Assembly (NCBI RefSeq): GCF_900184935.1
Contig: NZ_FXYE01000002.1
Location: 434,001-498,000 of the forward strand
Direction: 5' to 3'
DNA length: 64,000 nt
Origin: Actibacterium lipolyticum
Lineage (GTDB): Bacteria; Pseudomonadota; Alphaproteobacteria; Rhodobacterales; Rhodobacteraceae
Shown: positions 26,571 through 34,945 of the stretch, one piece after another
How positions within the stretch are numbered: the stretch's first letter is position 1
How the letters are laid out: each line of letters begins with the position of its first letter
Program-made: the position numbers and the translations under genes
The notes under the pieces: model-generated
What the model was told of the DNA's origin: nothing
Databases searched by the model: none
What the model saw: the letters and a program-made list of their open reading frames with translations, nothing else

Positions 26571-27133
26571 CAGTTGCCCCCATTAAACATGTTGCGGAAG
26601 AACTGGATGAATTCGGCCTCTGGCACGATGCCCGCTGGCATCAAAACCGTGAACACAATCCGGAAGATCAGCCAGATCACCAACAGGCTGCCAAGGGCAA
26701 CAGTCAGCGTGAAAGACCAGCTACGCTTGGACAGCATCTTGATCGCGACGATCAGAAAAAGCGCGGATGTGGGCAAGAACCCCAAAGGCTTTAACAAAAA
26801 CGCGTAAGCCAACAGAAAACATACAAAAATAATAACAACGACGGGCAGGATGTCTTTGGCAATCGTTTCACCAGCGACAAGTGGCTGGCGCGCCGTGCGT
26901 GCCACAACGATCAAAGCACTGACAGACATCACCAACGTGGTGGCCATCGGGATCGCGCCCGGCGAAGACAGCGCCTCAAAGCCGGAAATCCCATAGGCGT
27001 TCCAAAGAAGTCCAAGGCTGGCGACAAGCATGAAAAAGGCAAAACCCAGTTCCCCGGGACGGCGATTGTGGTCATAGCCACCGGGTGTTGCGTCGGATGT
27101 CCCGTCGTGGTGTTCGGGTTCTGGTATTGTCAT
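26570..27133 (-). CDS. Tripartite tricarboxylate transporter, TctB family subunit
   Basis: 187 residues, small membrane subunit with four hydrophobic segments (first ELGFAFFMLVASLGLLW, third about the VVIIFVCFLLAYAFLLKPLG segment, last SLLVIWLIFRIVFTVLMPAG). The hydrophilic N-terminus is cytoplasmic. Its stop overlaps the ATG of the TctA gene by one base. The binding protein gene lies upstream after a 106-base spacer with a strong hairpin. Confidence 0.9.
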   Translation of the reverse strand: MTIPEPEHHDGTSDATPGGYDHNRRPGELGFAFFMLVASLGLLWNAYGISGFEALSSPGAIPMATTLVMSVSALIVVARTARQPLVAGETIAKDILPVVVIIFVCFLLAYAFLLKPLGFLPTSALFLIVAIKMLSKRSWSFTLTVALGSLLVIWLIFRIVFTVLMPAGIVPEAEFIQFFRNMFNGGN

Positions 27134-27172
27134 AGTGTCCTCCCCAGACCAGTGGCCTGCTCCCTACGAAAA

Positions 27173-27201
27173 GCGCCGCGCTTCGGGTTTGAAGGCGGCG
27201 C
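27173..27201 (-). repeat. Stable hairpin between the TctC and TctB genes
   Basis: GCGCCGC (27173-27179) pairs with GCGGCGC (27195-27201), and CTTC with GAAG inside, leaving a 6-base loop and a one-base bulge. No T run follows on the minus strand. It is probably a partial terminator or an RNA-stability element that lets the binding protein be made in excess over the membrane subunits. Confidence 0.6.
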
Positions 27202-27239
27202 CGCTCTTGTTTATTCGACGCTAAGCGCCGCGGTCCGGA

Positions 27240-28244
27240 TTATTCGCCCGGACGTGCGATACCGAACTCTTCTGGGGACGATTTGGTCAGACCAGCGTCC
27301 TGCAAAAGCCAAGCTGTACCCTGCTGCCACTTGGACAGGAATTCTTCGGCTTCTGCGCCGGAAATACCCATCAAGGTGAAGCCGCGGTTGTCCATCAGCT
27401 CTACGAAGTCAGCGTTCGCAGCACCTTGAGCATAGGCGTCGGACAGTTTTGCCACAACATCGTCAGGCGTACCTTTGGGTGCGAACACACCAAAGAACGG
27501 ACCCCAAGGAAGATATGTTTCGTAACCAGCGTTGAAGGACGATACCGCAGGAACACCTGGCAGTTTGTCATTCTCAGCAACGTCGAACACAGCCAGTGGC
27601 TTCATGTTACCAGCGCGAACACCTTCGATCGCAGCGCCAAGTACTGCTGGCATTACGTCGATTGCGCCACCTTGCAGCGCGGTCAGCGCAGGACCGTCAC
27701 CATCGTAAGGCACGGCGATCACGTCCAGTTCGCCCTCAACAGTGTTGATCATAGCGGTAACCACGGATGGCAGACCACCAGGACCGGTCGCACCAAAGCG
27801 TACTTCGCCGGGGTTGGCTTTGACGTATGCGATCATCTCTGCATAGTCGTTGAAAGGCGCGTCAACGTTGGCCACCAACAGTGGGGTGCCGCGTGCCAGA
27901 ATGCTGATCGGTGTGAATTCGGAATAGTCTTTGTCGCCCAAACCCATGATCTTATAAAGCATCGGGTTTTCCGCACCCATCAGCAGCGTGTAACCGTCTG
28001 CGTCAGCGTTGGTAACGTGGTTCAGCGCGATGGCGCCAACAGCACCAGTCATGTTTTGCATGACAACGGTTCCGCCCAGAACTTCTTCGGCGTGTGGCGT
28101 GACAGCACGCATCACTGTATCAGTAGAACCACCAGCGCCCCACTGGATGATGCCTTGGATTTCTTTGCTTGGGTAATCCTGTGCGTGTGCAGTTGCCAAG
28201 CTAAGAGCCAGCGCAGAAGCTGCGCCGAGGATGATACGTTTCAT
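27240..28244 (-). CDS. Tripartite tricarboxylate transporter substrate-binding protein, TctC/Bug family
   Basis: 334 residues. Signal peptide (MKRIILGAASALALSLATAHA) followed by the Bug-family fold: YPSKEIQGIIQWGAGGSTDT, GPGGLPSVVTAMINTVEG and DVIAVPYDGDGPALTALQGG. Periplasmic receptor that delivers an organic acid to TctAB. The ATG at 28244 has GGGAGGAG close upstream; a further in-frame ATG at 28295 lacks a ribosome site and would bury the signal peptide. First gene of the tctC-tctB-tctA-aroE-quiC run. Confidence 0.93.
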   Translation of the reverse strand: MKRIILGAASALALSLATAHAQDYPSKEIQGIIQWGAGGSTDTVMRAVTPHAEEVLGGTVVMQNMTGAVGAIALNHVTNADADGYTLLMGAENPMLYKIMGLGDKDYSEFTPISILARGTPLLVANVDAPFNDYAEMIAYVKANPGEVRFGATGPGGLPSVVTAMINTVEGELDVIAVPYDGDGPALTALQGGAIDVMPAVLGAAIEGVRAGNMKPLAVFDVAENDKLPGVPAVSSFNAGYETYLPWGPFFGVFAPKGTPDDVVAKLSDAYAQGAANADFVELMDNRGFTLMGISGAEAEEFLSKWQQGTAWLLQDAGLTKSSPEEFGIARPGE

Positions 28245-28271
28245 AGGGTCTCCTCCCGTGAATAACCTGCA

Positions 28272-28292
28272 AACGAAACACCCGGTTTCGTT
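28272..28292. promoter_or_regulatory. Perfect palindrome upstream of the TctC gene
   Basis: AACGAAAC-ACCCG-GTTTCGTT, 8-base arms, 28 bases before the tctC ATG and 73 bases after the LysR gene. It could be an operator for a repressor or a hairpin ending the LysR transcript; no T run follows, so I favour an operator slightly. Confidence 0.5.
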
Positions 28293-28354
28293 CATCGGTA
28301 ACGACTATCACCCTACTCGCACCGTAACGTCAAATGCCATTTAAGCGCTTCGAT

Positions 28355-28367
28355 TAACATCGTGTTA
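28355..28367. promoter_or_regulatory. Candidate LysR-type binding site near the tctC promoter
   Basis: TAACATCGTGTTA, a T-N11-A box inside a larger 7-base-arm palindrome (28352-28370) that spans the stop codon of the LysR gene, 111 bases upstream of the tctC ATG. It matches the site at 29310-29322 in ten of thirteen bases. Confidence 0.5.
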
Positions 28368-29288
28368 ATCCTCAGTGTCAACACTCCAAAGATCATTTGC
28401 TTCTGCCAGCTCTTTGCGGAATTGCCGTATCGCGAATTCCGAAAAGTTCGACATTGCGCGCCCTTTCTTTGCAACAACATAGATCGATATCGGCTTGGTT
28501 TCGGCAACCGGTCGACGCACCAGACCGGGCATATACACCTCAGCCACAGAAAACTCGTCAATCAGCGCGACGCCCAAACCGTGACGCACAAGGCTGACCA
28601 CCGTTTGCGCAAATCGGCCCCGCATCGAATGCTTGGGCTCTATCCCTGCATCACGGAAAGGCTGCGCCATAATTTCCCCATAGGGGTCCGATGGGTCCAC
28701 GCCAATCAGCGGCTCATTTGCAAGGTCCGCGATGGTCACCACATCTTTTTGGGCCAGCTTGTGCCCTTCTGGCAGAATCGCCACGATCTTCCCGGTGGCG
28801 ATTTCGGTGCTTTCGATCCCAGGGTTGTGAACCGGAGAGCTCATGATCACGAACTCCCCCCGCTCCAGCAAAAGGTAGTCTGGCGTTTCTTCGATCTTAA
28901 GAATGTTAAGATCGACAAACAGGTCCGGGTAACGTCGGCGGATGGTGCGGATCGCGCGGGCGGCAATGAACTGTGCCACGGATGGCGCCGACGCAAAGGA
29001 AAGGCGCACGTCTTCGCCCTTCTTCAACGAGCCCAGCGCGCTTTGAAGGTTTTCGACCCCCTTATAGACTGCGCGGATCTGATCAAAAACCGGGCCAGCA
29101 TCAACCGCCGGAACAAACAGCCCAGCGCGGCGTTCGAACAAACGGATGCCCAGCGATTCTTCGGTGTGTTTGATAAGCCGACTTACACCGGGCGGCGACA
29201 CACCCAAATGTTCTGCCGCTCCATTGATTGTTCCGCGCAGCATAACGGCGCGGATCATCTCGACCTGACGTAGTGTGATTTCGTGCAT
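28365..29288 (-). CDS. LysR family transcriptional regulator
   Basis: 307 residues, family length. N-terminal helix-turn-helix (LRQVEMIRAVMLRGTINGAA then LGVSPPGVSRLIKHTEESLG) and a periplasmic-binding-like effector domain (about 92-295). It lies between the tctC operon (same strand, downstream) and the FAD dehydrogenase gene (divergent), so it is the likely regulator of both, responding to shikimate, quinate or a product. Similar T-N11-A sites stand before each arm. Confidence 0.93.
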   Translation of the reverse strand: MHEITLRQVEMIRAVMLRGTINGAAEHLGVSPPGVSRLIKHTEESLGIRLFERRAGLFVPAVDAGPVFDQIRAVYKGVENLQSALGSLKKGEDVRLSFASAPSVAQFIAARAIRTIRRRYPDLFVDLNILKIEETPDYLLLERGEFVIMSSPVHNPGIESTEIATGKIVAILPEGHKLAQKDVVTIADLANEPLIGVDPSDPYGEIMAQPFRDAGIEPKHSMRGRFAQTVVSLVRHGLGVALIDEFSVAEVYMPGLVRRPVAETKPISIYVVAKKGRAMSNFSEFAIRQFRKELAEANDLWSVDTED

Positions 29289-29309
29289 GAATTACCCCCG
29301 CGCGGGACT

Positions 29310-29322
29310 TAACATAAGGTTA
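29310..29322. promoter_or_regulatory. Candidate LysR-type binding site in the divergent promoter
   Basis: TAACATAAGGTTA fits T-N11-A with TAAC/GTTA arms, 22 bases upstream of the LysR ATG and 81 bases upstream of the FAD dehydrogenase ATG. A weaker TAA-N6-TTA lies a little further on (29342-29353). Placement is usual for an autoregulated LysR pair. Confidence 0.5.
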
Positions 29323-29402
29323 CGGAAATTGCCAAATGGGTAATTGACGTTAATACGCAAATCCCAAACCATCTGGGCGATTACGGCGCAGGCGGGGGAA
29401 AG

Positions 29403-31079
29403 ATGATGGCCGAACAGTACGATCTAATTGTGATCGGTTCAGGCGCTTCTGGGCTTGCGGCGGCGGTGACTGCGGCGTGGCACGGGCTGTCCGTCGTCGT
29501 TCTGGAAAAGTCAGAGGTCGTCGGCGGCACAAGCGCGTGGTCAGGCGGCTGGATCTGGGCCCCCTGCAACCCTGTGGCTCAACGCGCCGGGATCGTCGAA
29601 GACGTATCAGCCCCTGAACACTATCTGAAAAGCCTGCTTGGCCCCCATTTTGATGCGCCGCGCATTAAGGCGTTTCTTGACGCCGCCCCGCAGATGGTCG
29701 GTTTCTTTGAAACCAACACCGCCCTGACATTCGACGGCGGCTTGGCGATCCCCGACACCTACGGAACACTGCCCGGCGCGGGCACGGGCGGCCGATCCGT
29801 CATTGCGCAGCCCTATGACGGGCGCGAACTGGGCACCGCGATAAAGTTACTGCGCAACCCCCTGCGCGAGACGACCTTTTTCGGCATGACAATTCAGGCT
29901 GGCCCTGACCTGCGGTCTTTCATGTCCGTCACACGCTCTGTGCGCGCCTTTGCTTATGTAACCAAACGCGTCTTGCGACACATGCGCGATTTGGCCCTGC
30001 ATCGCCGTGGTATGGATTTGCGAAACGGCAGCGCGTTGATCGCCCGGCTTTTACGCTCTGCGCTTGATCTTGGCGTGGATGTCCGCACCTCGGTCACGGT
30101 TCAGTCGGTGCTTAAGGAAAACGGCGCGGCCTTTGGCGTTTCCTTCAGCGACGGCACAGAACTGCACGCAAAACGCGGCGTGGTGCTGGCCTGCGGCGGT
30201 TACCCGCACGAAACAGAGCGGCGCAAAGACACATTCCCGCGCGATGCCGAACACCGCTCGCTGGCGGTCCCTTCGGCAACCGGTGACGGACTGCGCCTTG
30301 GTGAAACCGCCGGTGCGCATATCGCTTCGCAAACCAAAGGGCCCGCAGCATTTTGCCCGGTTTCGTCCGTCCCGTGGTCCGATGGTCAAACAGGCCTTTT
30401 CCCGCACATCATAGAACGCGGTAAACCGGGCGTTATCGGCGTGCTTTCCAACGGCAAACGCTTTTGCAACGAAGGGCTCGGCTATCACGATTACGTCGAA
30501 GCGATGCTTGAAAACATACCTGCTGACAGCCCGGCACGGTCGTGGCTGGTCTGCGACCATCGCTTCCTGCGCCGCTATGGTTTGGGCGTCGTGCGTCCGC
30601 AACCTGTCCCATGGCAACACTGGAAGCGCCGCGGGTATCTGAAGACCGGGCGCACCATTGCCGATCTGGCGAAAAGCTGCGGCATTGACCCGGATGGTTT
30701 GACGGCAACCATCACCTGCTGGAACGAAGCCGCGTCCAAAGGCAACGACCCCGAATTCGGGCGCGGCACGACCCCTTACATGCAGTTGCAAGGTGATCCG
30801 GCGCACAGCCCAAACCCCTGCGTCGCCCCGATCTTAAAACCGCCGTTTCATGCGGTGGAAGTTATTCCAGGAAGCTTCGGAACTTTTGCAGGGCTTGCTA
30901 CAAATGCGCATGCACAGGTTCTGACCAAAGGCGGCGCGCCGATCCAAGGCCTCTATGCCGTTGGTACCGACAGCGCCAGCGTCTTCGGCGGGTTTTACCC
31001 CGCTGGCGGAATTAACTTGGGCCCTGCCCTGACCTTCGGCTTCATCGCAGGCCGCCACGCAGCCGGAGCAAATCAATGA
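29403..31079 (+). CDS. FAD-dependent dehydrogenase of the fumarate reductase/ketosteroid dehydrogenase family
   Basis: 558 residues. FAD motif DLIVIGSGASGLAAAVTAAW, then GGTSAWSGGWIW, a central FAD_binding_2 substrate domain and the C-terminal FGGFYPAGGINLGPALTFGF that closes the FAD site. Relatives are flavocytochrome c-like reductases and 3-ketosteroid delta-1-dehydrogenases. No heme motif or signal peptide, so a cytoplasmic soluble flavoenzyme. Divergent from the LysR gene; a TIM-barrel gene overlaps its end by 4 bases. It may desaturate a cyclohexane or cyclohexene acid feeding dehydroshikimate; that is inference. Start may be the second of two adjacent ATGs. Confidence 0.87.
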   Translation: MMAEQYDLIVIGSGASGLAAAVTAAWHGLSVVVLEKSEVVGGTSAWSGGWIWAPCNPVAQRAGIVEDVSAPEHYLKSLLGPHFDAPRIKAFLDAAPQMVGFFETNTALTFDGGLAIPDTYGTLPGAGTGGRSVIAQPYDGRELGTAIKLLRNPLRETTFFGMTIQAGPDLRSFMSVTRSVRAFAYVTKRVLRHMRDLALHRRGMDLRNGSALIARLLRSALDLGVDVRTSVTVQSVLKENGAAFGVSFSDGTELHAKRGVVLACGGYPHETERRKDTFPRDAEHRSLAVPSATGDGLRLGETAGAHIASQTKGPAAFCPVSSVPWSDGQTGLFPHIIERGKPGVIGVLSNGKRFCNEGLGYHDYVEAMLENIPADSPARSWLVCDHRFLRRYGLGVVRPQPVPWQHWKRRGYLKTGRTIADLAKSCGIDPDGLTATITCWNEAASKGNDPEFGRGTTPYMQLQGDPAHSPNPCVAPILKPPFHAVEVIPGSFGTFAGLATNAHAQVLTKGGAPIQGLYAVGTDSASVFGGFYPAGGINLGPALTFGFIAGRHAAGANQ

Positions 31080-31885
31080 ACCGACGCCTTTCCATCGCCC
31101 ACCTGACCGCAATCGACCTTGCCCCACCCGCGCTGATCGAAACAGCCGCAGCAGCCGGTTTTGATGCCGTCGGCCTGCGCCTACTGCAAGTGACGCCAGA
31201 TTCACCGGGCTATCCGTTGATGAACGATCCCGCAGCCCTTCGTGCGACCAAGGCCGCGCTTAGCGCGACGGGCATCGCGGTGTCCGATATTGAATTCGTG
31301 CGGATCACCCCGGAAACCAACGTCGCTGAACTGAAGGCGGTGTTTGAGGTCGGTGCCGAACTGGGCGCGCGGCATGTCATCACCGCACCGTATGACCCAG
31401 ACCTAACGCGGCTGTCCGACACCCTTGGGCAATTGGCTGAAGAAGCCGCGCCTTGCGGGCTTTCCCCGGTTCTGGAGTTCTTTCCTTGGACATCGGTGCC
31501 AGACCTTAAAACGTGCTGGAACGTGGTCCAAGCCGCGGGAGACAGGGTCGGCGTTCTGGCCGACAGCCTGCATTTTGATCGGTCCGGCTCCACCCTTAAC
31601 GACCTAACCGCTATCCCGGCAGAACGGTTACCATTCGCCCACCTATGCGACGCCCCCGTCAACCCGCCCTATACGACGGACGCGCTGTTACACACAGCCC
31701 GCACCGCGCGCTTGGCACCGGGCGACGGCGACATCGACCTTGCAAAGTTCATCAACGCACTTCCATCCACCGCCCCTATCGCCTTGGAAGTACCGACCGA
31801 ACATCAAGGCGATGATTATGCCAGCTTCTTCAAGAGCCTGTTCGACAAGACGCATAGGTGCCTTAACGAAGCGGCCCAAATCTAA
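31076..31885 (+). CDS. Sugar phosphate isomerase/epimerase-like TIM-barrel protein
   Basis: 269 residues of the xylose-isomerase-like TIM-barrel superfamily. Metal-ligand candidates are in VLEFFPWTSV, VLADSLHFDRSG and FAHLCDAP, and in the late ALEVPTEHQGDDY. It overlaps the FAD dehydrogenase gene by 4 bases, so it acts in the same pathway, probably as an isomerase, epimerase or dehydratase of a cyclic acid. It is the second protein of this fold in the island; the other is the N-terminal half of QuiC. Exact reaction unknown. Confidence 0.82.
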   Translation: MNRRLSIAHLTAIDLAPPALIETAAAAGFDAVGLRLLQVTPDSPGYPLMNDPAALRATKAALSATGIAVSDIEFVRITPETNVAELKAVFEVGAELGARHVITAPYDPDLTRLSDTLGQLAEEAAPCGLSPVLEFFPWTSVPDLKTCWNVVQAAGDRVGVLADSLHFDRSGSTLNDLTAIPAERLPFAHLCDAPVNPPYTTDALLHTARTARLAPGDGDIDLAKFINALPSTAPIALEVPTEHQGDDYASFFKSLFDKTHRCLNEAAQI

Positions 31886-31982
31886 GCCGCTTGCCGGTCG
31901 CCATCTAATTTTCGGGAAACGGGTATCACAACTGCCCGCATTTCGAGGGGCTAGGTCGCCCAGCATGGCCACTAAATGATTG

Positions 31983-32072
31983 TGGCGGAGGAGGTGGGAT
32001 TCGAACCCACGGTAGACTTTCACCTACGTCGGTTTTCAAGACCGGTGCATTCGACCACTCTGCCACTCCTCC
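31983..32072 (-). tRNA. tRNA-Ser (TGA)
   Basis: 90 bases on the minus strand including an encoded CCA. Acceptor GGAGGAG pairs with CTCCTCC; discriminator G. The anticodon loop reads CTTGAAA, anticodon TGA, reading UCA and UCG. A long variable arm (GACGTAGGTGAAAGTC region) and the GGTTCGAATCC T-arm mark a class II serine tRNA. No integrated element borders it. Confidence 0.96.
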
Positions 32073-32287
32073 GACAGCGCAAGGGATTAGCGCGCTGTGA
32101 ACGATTCTAAAAGACCCCGATGCAAGCCAATTTTTGCCGCCGCTATGTGGCACGGCCTTTTCATGGGGGTATCGTGTCGCTATCATGCCGGCGCGCACTA
32201 AAGGTTTTTAGCGTATTCGGGCAAATGGTAGCCCTTTGGGCAGATAGCAAGCGCAGCGGAAAGTCTGTGCAGCGAAGGGGGCATACA

Positions 32288-33127
32288 ATGGCAGCTTACG
32301 GAATCGGTCGCATTACGGTTGCGGTTTGCGCGGCGCTGGCGCTGGCAGGTTGTGAAGAAGGTTCGTTTCTGGCCCCTCAAAACGGTGCAGACGGTGCCGA
32401 ACCACGCCTAAGCAGCGAAACACGCACAGTCGAACAAGATGTCGAAGCACCCGAAGTATTTCAAGCCAACGAAAACGGGCTGTGGGATGGACGCCCCTCC
32501 CTTGGTGGTGTTTGGGTTGCATACCCCGGCGTGAAAGACCCGGAACGGGTGATCATCCGCAACGAAAGCAACGGCCAGTTCGTAATCGGCGCGCTGTTTG
32601 ACCGCGAGCGTGAAAACCCCGGCCCGAAACTGATGGTGTCGGCTGATGCCGCTTCGGCAATCGGCCTGGTTGCCGGACAGCCGACGATGATGAAAGTCAC
32701 CGCGCTGCGCAAAGCAGAGGTTCCCGTCGACCCGCCTGCCCCGAAAAAGACAGCCGCACTGAAGGCGCCTGAAACAATCGAAGCCGAACCACTGGAACCC
32801 CTTGCCGCAGCTGCTGCCGCTATCGACAAAGCCGAAAGCACGGCAGCGAAAAAGGCGGGCGACATAACGCCAGCGGCTGCCAAGTCTTCGCCGCTTAGCA
32901 AACCCTATGTACAGATCGCGACCTTCAGCGGCGAGGCAAATGCAAAACGCACCGTTGATAAGCTTAAAAAAGCCGGCATAACGGCGATTACCAAGAAGCG
33001 GACAAGCGGTTCAAAAACCAATTGGAGCGTCTTGGGTGGCCCGGCCAGCACAACTGCCGAACGCGATGCCATTCTCAAGAAAGTGAAGGGGCTGGGCTAT
33101 TCTGACGCGTATTTCGTGGCAAACTAA
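32288..33127 (+). CDS. SPOR domain lipoprotein
   Basis: 279 residues. Signal sequence ends in the lipobox LALAGC, so a lipid-anchored protein, probably outer membrane. The middle (about 115-200) is Ala/Pro/Lys-rich and disordered-looking; the C-terminal 75 residues form a SPOR domain (PYVQIATFSGEANAKRTVDK, NWSVLGGPASTTAERDAIL) that binds denuded septal peptidoglycan. It precedes a D,D-carboxypeptidase gene by 28 bases, so both likely act in cell-wall remodelling at division. RlpA-like in layout but without a recognisable RlpA double-psi barrel. Confidence 0.87.
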   Translation: MAAYGIGRITVAVCAALALAGCEEGSFLAPQNGADGAEPRLSSETRTVEQDVEAPEVFQANENGLWDGRPSLGGVWVAYPGVKDPERVIIRNESNGQFVIGALFDRERENPGPKLMVSADAASAIGLVAGQPTMMKVTALRKAEVPVDPPAPKKTAALKAPETIEAEPLEPLAAAAAAIDKAESTAAKKAGDITPAAAKSSPLSKPYVQIATFSGEANAKRTVDKLKKAGITAITKKRTSGSKTNWSVLGGPASTTAERDAILKKVKGLGYSDAYFVAN

Positions 33128-33155
33128 CGCCAGCTTGATCAAAGAAGACGGACAC

Positions 33156-34316
33156 ATGCGACTGATACAACCGCTTATACTCGCTTTGCTGACTGCGCTG
33201 TTGCTGGCCTCTCCGGCCCGCGCGACTTTTGAAACACGTGCGACAGCCGCTTATGTTCTGGACCAAACGACAGGCACCGTGCTGCTAAGCAAGAACGCTG
33301 AAACGCCGCTTCCTCCGGCGTCCATGTCCAAGCTGATGACGCTGAACATGCTGTTCGAGGCGCTGCGCGATGGCCGCGTCACAATGGGGACCACCTTTTC
33401 CGTATCATCCAACGCCAAAAGCATGGGCGGTTCGACGATGTTCTTGAACGAACAGGATCGTCCAACAGTTCAGGATTTGATCCGCGGGATTATCGTGCAA
33501 TCAGGCAATGACGCCTGCGTTGTTGTCGCCGAAGGTTTGGCGGGCACCGAAGACGGGTTCGCCCGACTTATGAACGAACGCGCCAAGGCGCTGGGTATGG
33601 ATAACTCTACCTTCGCCAATGCCAGCGGCTGGCCCAACCCCGGCCAACGGATGAGCATGAAAGACCTTGCCATTCTGGCCAATCGCCTGATCACAGAATT
33701 CCCCGAATACTATGGGTTCTTCGGCGAGCCAGAGTTCGACTATGACGGGCGCGCCCCGCAGAACCGGTTCAACCGCAACCCATTGCTGAAGCTTGGCATC
33801 GGCGCGGACGGTATGAAAACCGGCCACACCCAAGAGGCCGGTTACGGGCTTGTCGGTTCGGCCACCCAAGGCTCGCGCCGGGTCATACTGGTGATTTCGG
33901 GTCTGACCAGCGAAGCCGAACGCGCACAAGAGGCAGAACGCCTGCTGAACTGGGCCTTTCGCCAGTTTGTTGAAAAAACAGTCGTGACCAAAGACACACG
34001 CCTTGCCGATGCCGATGTTTGGATGGGTGCCGAGCAAAGCGTTGGCCTAGTTGCAGCAGATGACATCAACCTTTTGGTGCCCGCAGTGTTGCAAGGGTCG
34101 TTTGACGCGCAGGTCGCGTTTGAAACACCCATCGAAGCCCCAATTGAACAGGGTCAGAAAATCGCTGAACTGGTCGTGAATATGCCTGACATGGAAGAGG
34201 TACGTATTCCGCTGGTGGCTGAAAGATCGGTCGCGCGGGGCGGTTTCCTGCCACGCATTCGCACCGCGGCGCAGGTTCTGTTCCGCAAACTGGCGGCAGA
34301 GGCGCAAGGCCTCTAG
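33156..34316 (+). CDS. dacC: D-alanyl-D-alanine carboxypeptidase, PBP5/6 type
   Basis: 386 residues with signal peptide (MRLIQPLILALLTALLLASPARA). The three active-site motifs of S11 peptidases are present: SMSK (S56 nucleophile, K59), SGN in VQSGNDACV, and KTG in GMKTGHT. It trims the terminal D-Ala from peptidoglycan stem peptides in the periplasm; the C-terminal domain carries the amphipathic end (TAAQVLFRKLAAEAQGL) that anchors these enzymes to the membrane. Start ATG 33156; a TTG at 33135 is also in frame. tmk begins 2 bases after the stop. Confidence 0.94.
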   Translation: MRLIQPLILALLTALLLASPARATFETRATAAYVLDQTTGTVLLSKNAETPLPPASMSKLMTLNMLFEALRDGRVTMGTTFSVSSNAKSMGGSTMFLNEQDRPTVQDLIRGIIVQSGNDACVVVAEGLAGTEDGFARLMNERAKALGMDNSTFANASGWPNPGQRMSMKDLAILANRLITEFPEYYGFFGEPEFDYDGRAPQNRFNRNPLLKLGIGADGMKTGHTQEAGYGLVGSATQGSRRVILVISGLTSEAERAQEAERLLNWAFRQFVEKTVVTKDTRLADADVWMGAEQSVGLVAADDINLLVPAVLQGSFDAQVAFETPIEAPIEQGQKIAELVVNMPDMEEVRIPLVAERSVARGGFLPRIRTAAQVLFRKLAAEAQGL

Positions 34317-34318
34317 GA

Positions 34319-34945
34319 ATGACCGCGCAAGGCGTATTTATCACATTCGAAGGCATCGACGGTTCGGGCAAGTCCACACAAGTGCGGCTGCTTGCCGATC
34401 ACCTGCGCGCATCTGGCCGCGAGGTTATCCTGACACGCGAACCCGGAGGCTCCCCCGGGGCCGAGGAAATCAGGCGTTTGGTTTTGGAAGGCGACCCCGA
34501 CAAATGGTCAGCCGAAACCGAAATCTTGTTGTTCACTGCGGCCCGGCGCGATCACCTTGAAAAGACGATCCAGCCAGCAGTCGACGCTGGCCAGATCGTG
34601 ATCTGTGATCGTTTCGCGGATTCCACGCGGCTTTATCAGGGGATCACGCGCGGTGATCTGCGCGGCGTGGTCGACCAATTGCACGACCTTATGATCGGGC
34701 GCGAACCTGACCTGACCTTCATCATCGACATGGACCCGGGCATCGGCCTTGCCCGTGCAAAAGGGCGCAACGGGACGGAAGAACGGTTCGAAGATTTCGG
34801 TGAATCCCTGCAACGCAAAATGCGCGGCGGTTTTCTGGAACTGGCGCAAGAATTCAGCGACCGCTGCGTCGTAGTGGACGGAAATCGCGCCATCGAAGAC
34901 GTCGCTGCAGATGTGGCCCAACTTGCCGATGAGCGGTTGCCATGA
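34319..34945 (+). CDS. tmk: Thymidylate kinase
   Basis: 208 residues. Walker A GIDGSGKST; the DRF motif in ICDRFADSTRLYQG, and a LID-like RAKGRNGTEERFE. Phosphorylates dTMP to dTDP with ATP. Followed by holB with a 4-base overlap, the widespread tmk-holB arrangement. Confidence 0.96.
   Translation: MTAQGVFITFEGIDGSGKSTQVRLLADHLRASGREVILTREPGGSPGAEEIRRLVLEGDPDKWSAETEILLFTAARRDHLEKTIQPAVDAGQIVICDRFADSTRLYQGITRGDLRGVVDQLHDLMIGREPDLTFIIDMDPGIGLARAKGRNGTEERFEDFGESLQRKMRGGFLELAQEFSDRCVVVDGNRAIEDVAADVAQLADERLP

Noticed and set aside
31983-32072. tRNA-Ser as an attachment site of an integrated element
   Set aside because: No integrase gene and no repeat of the tRNA 3' end found nearby; the same holds for tRNA-Leu at 43707-43793.
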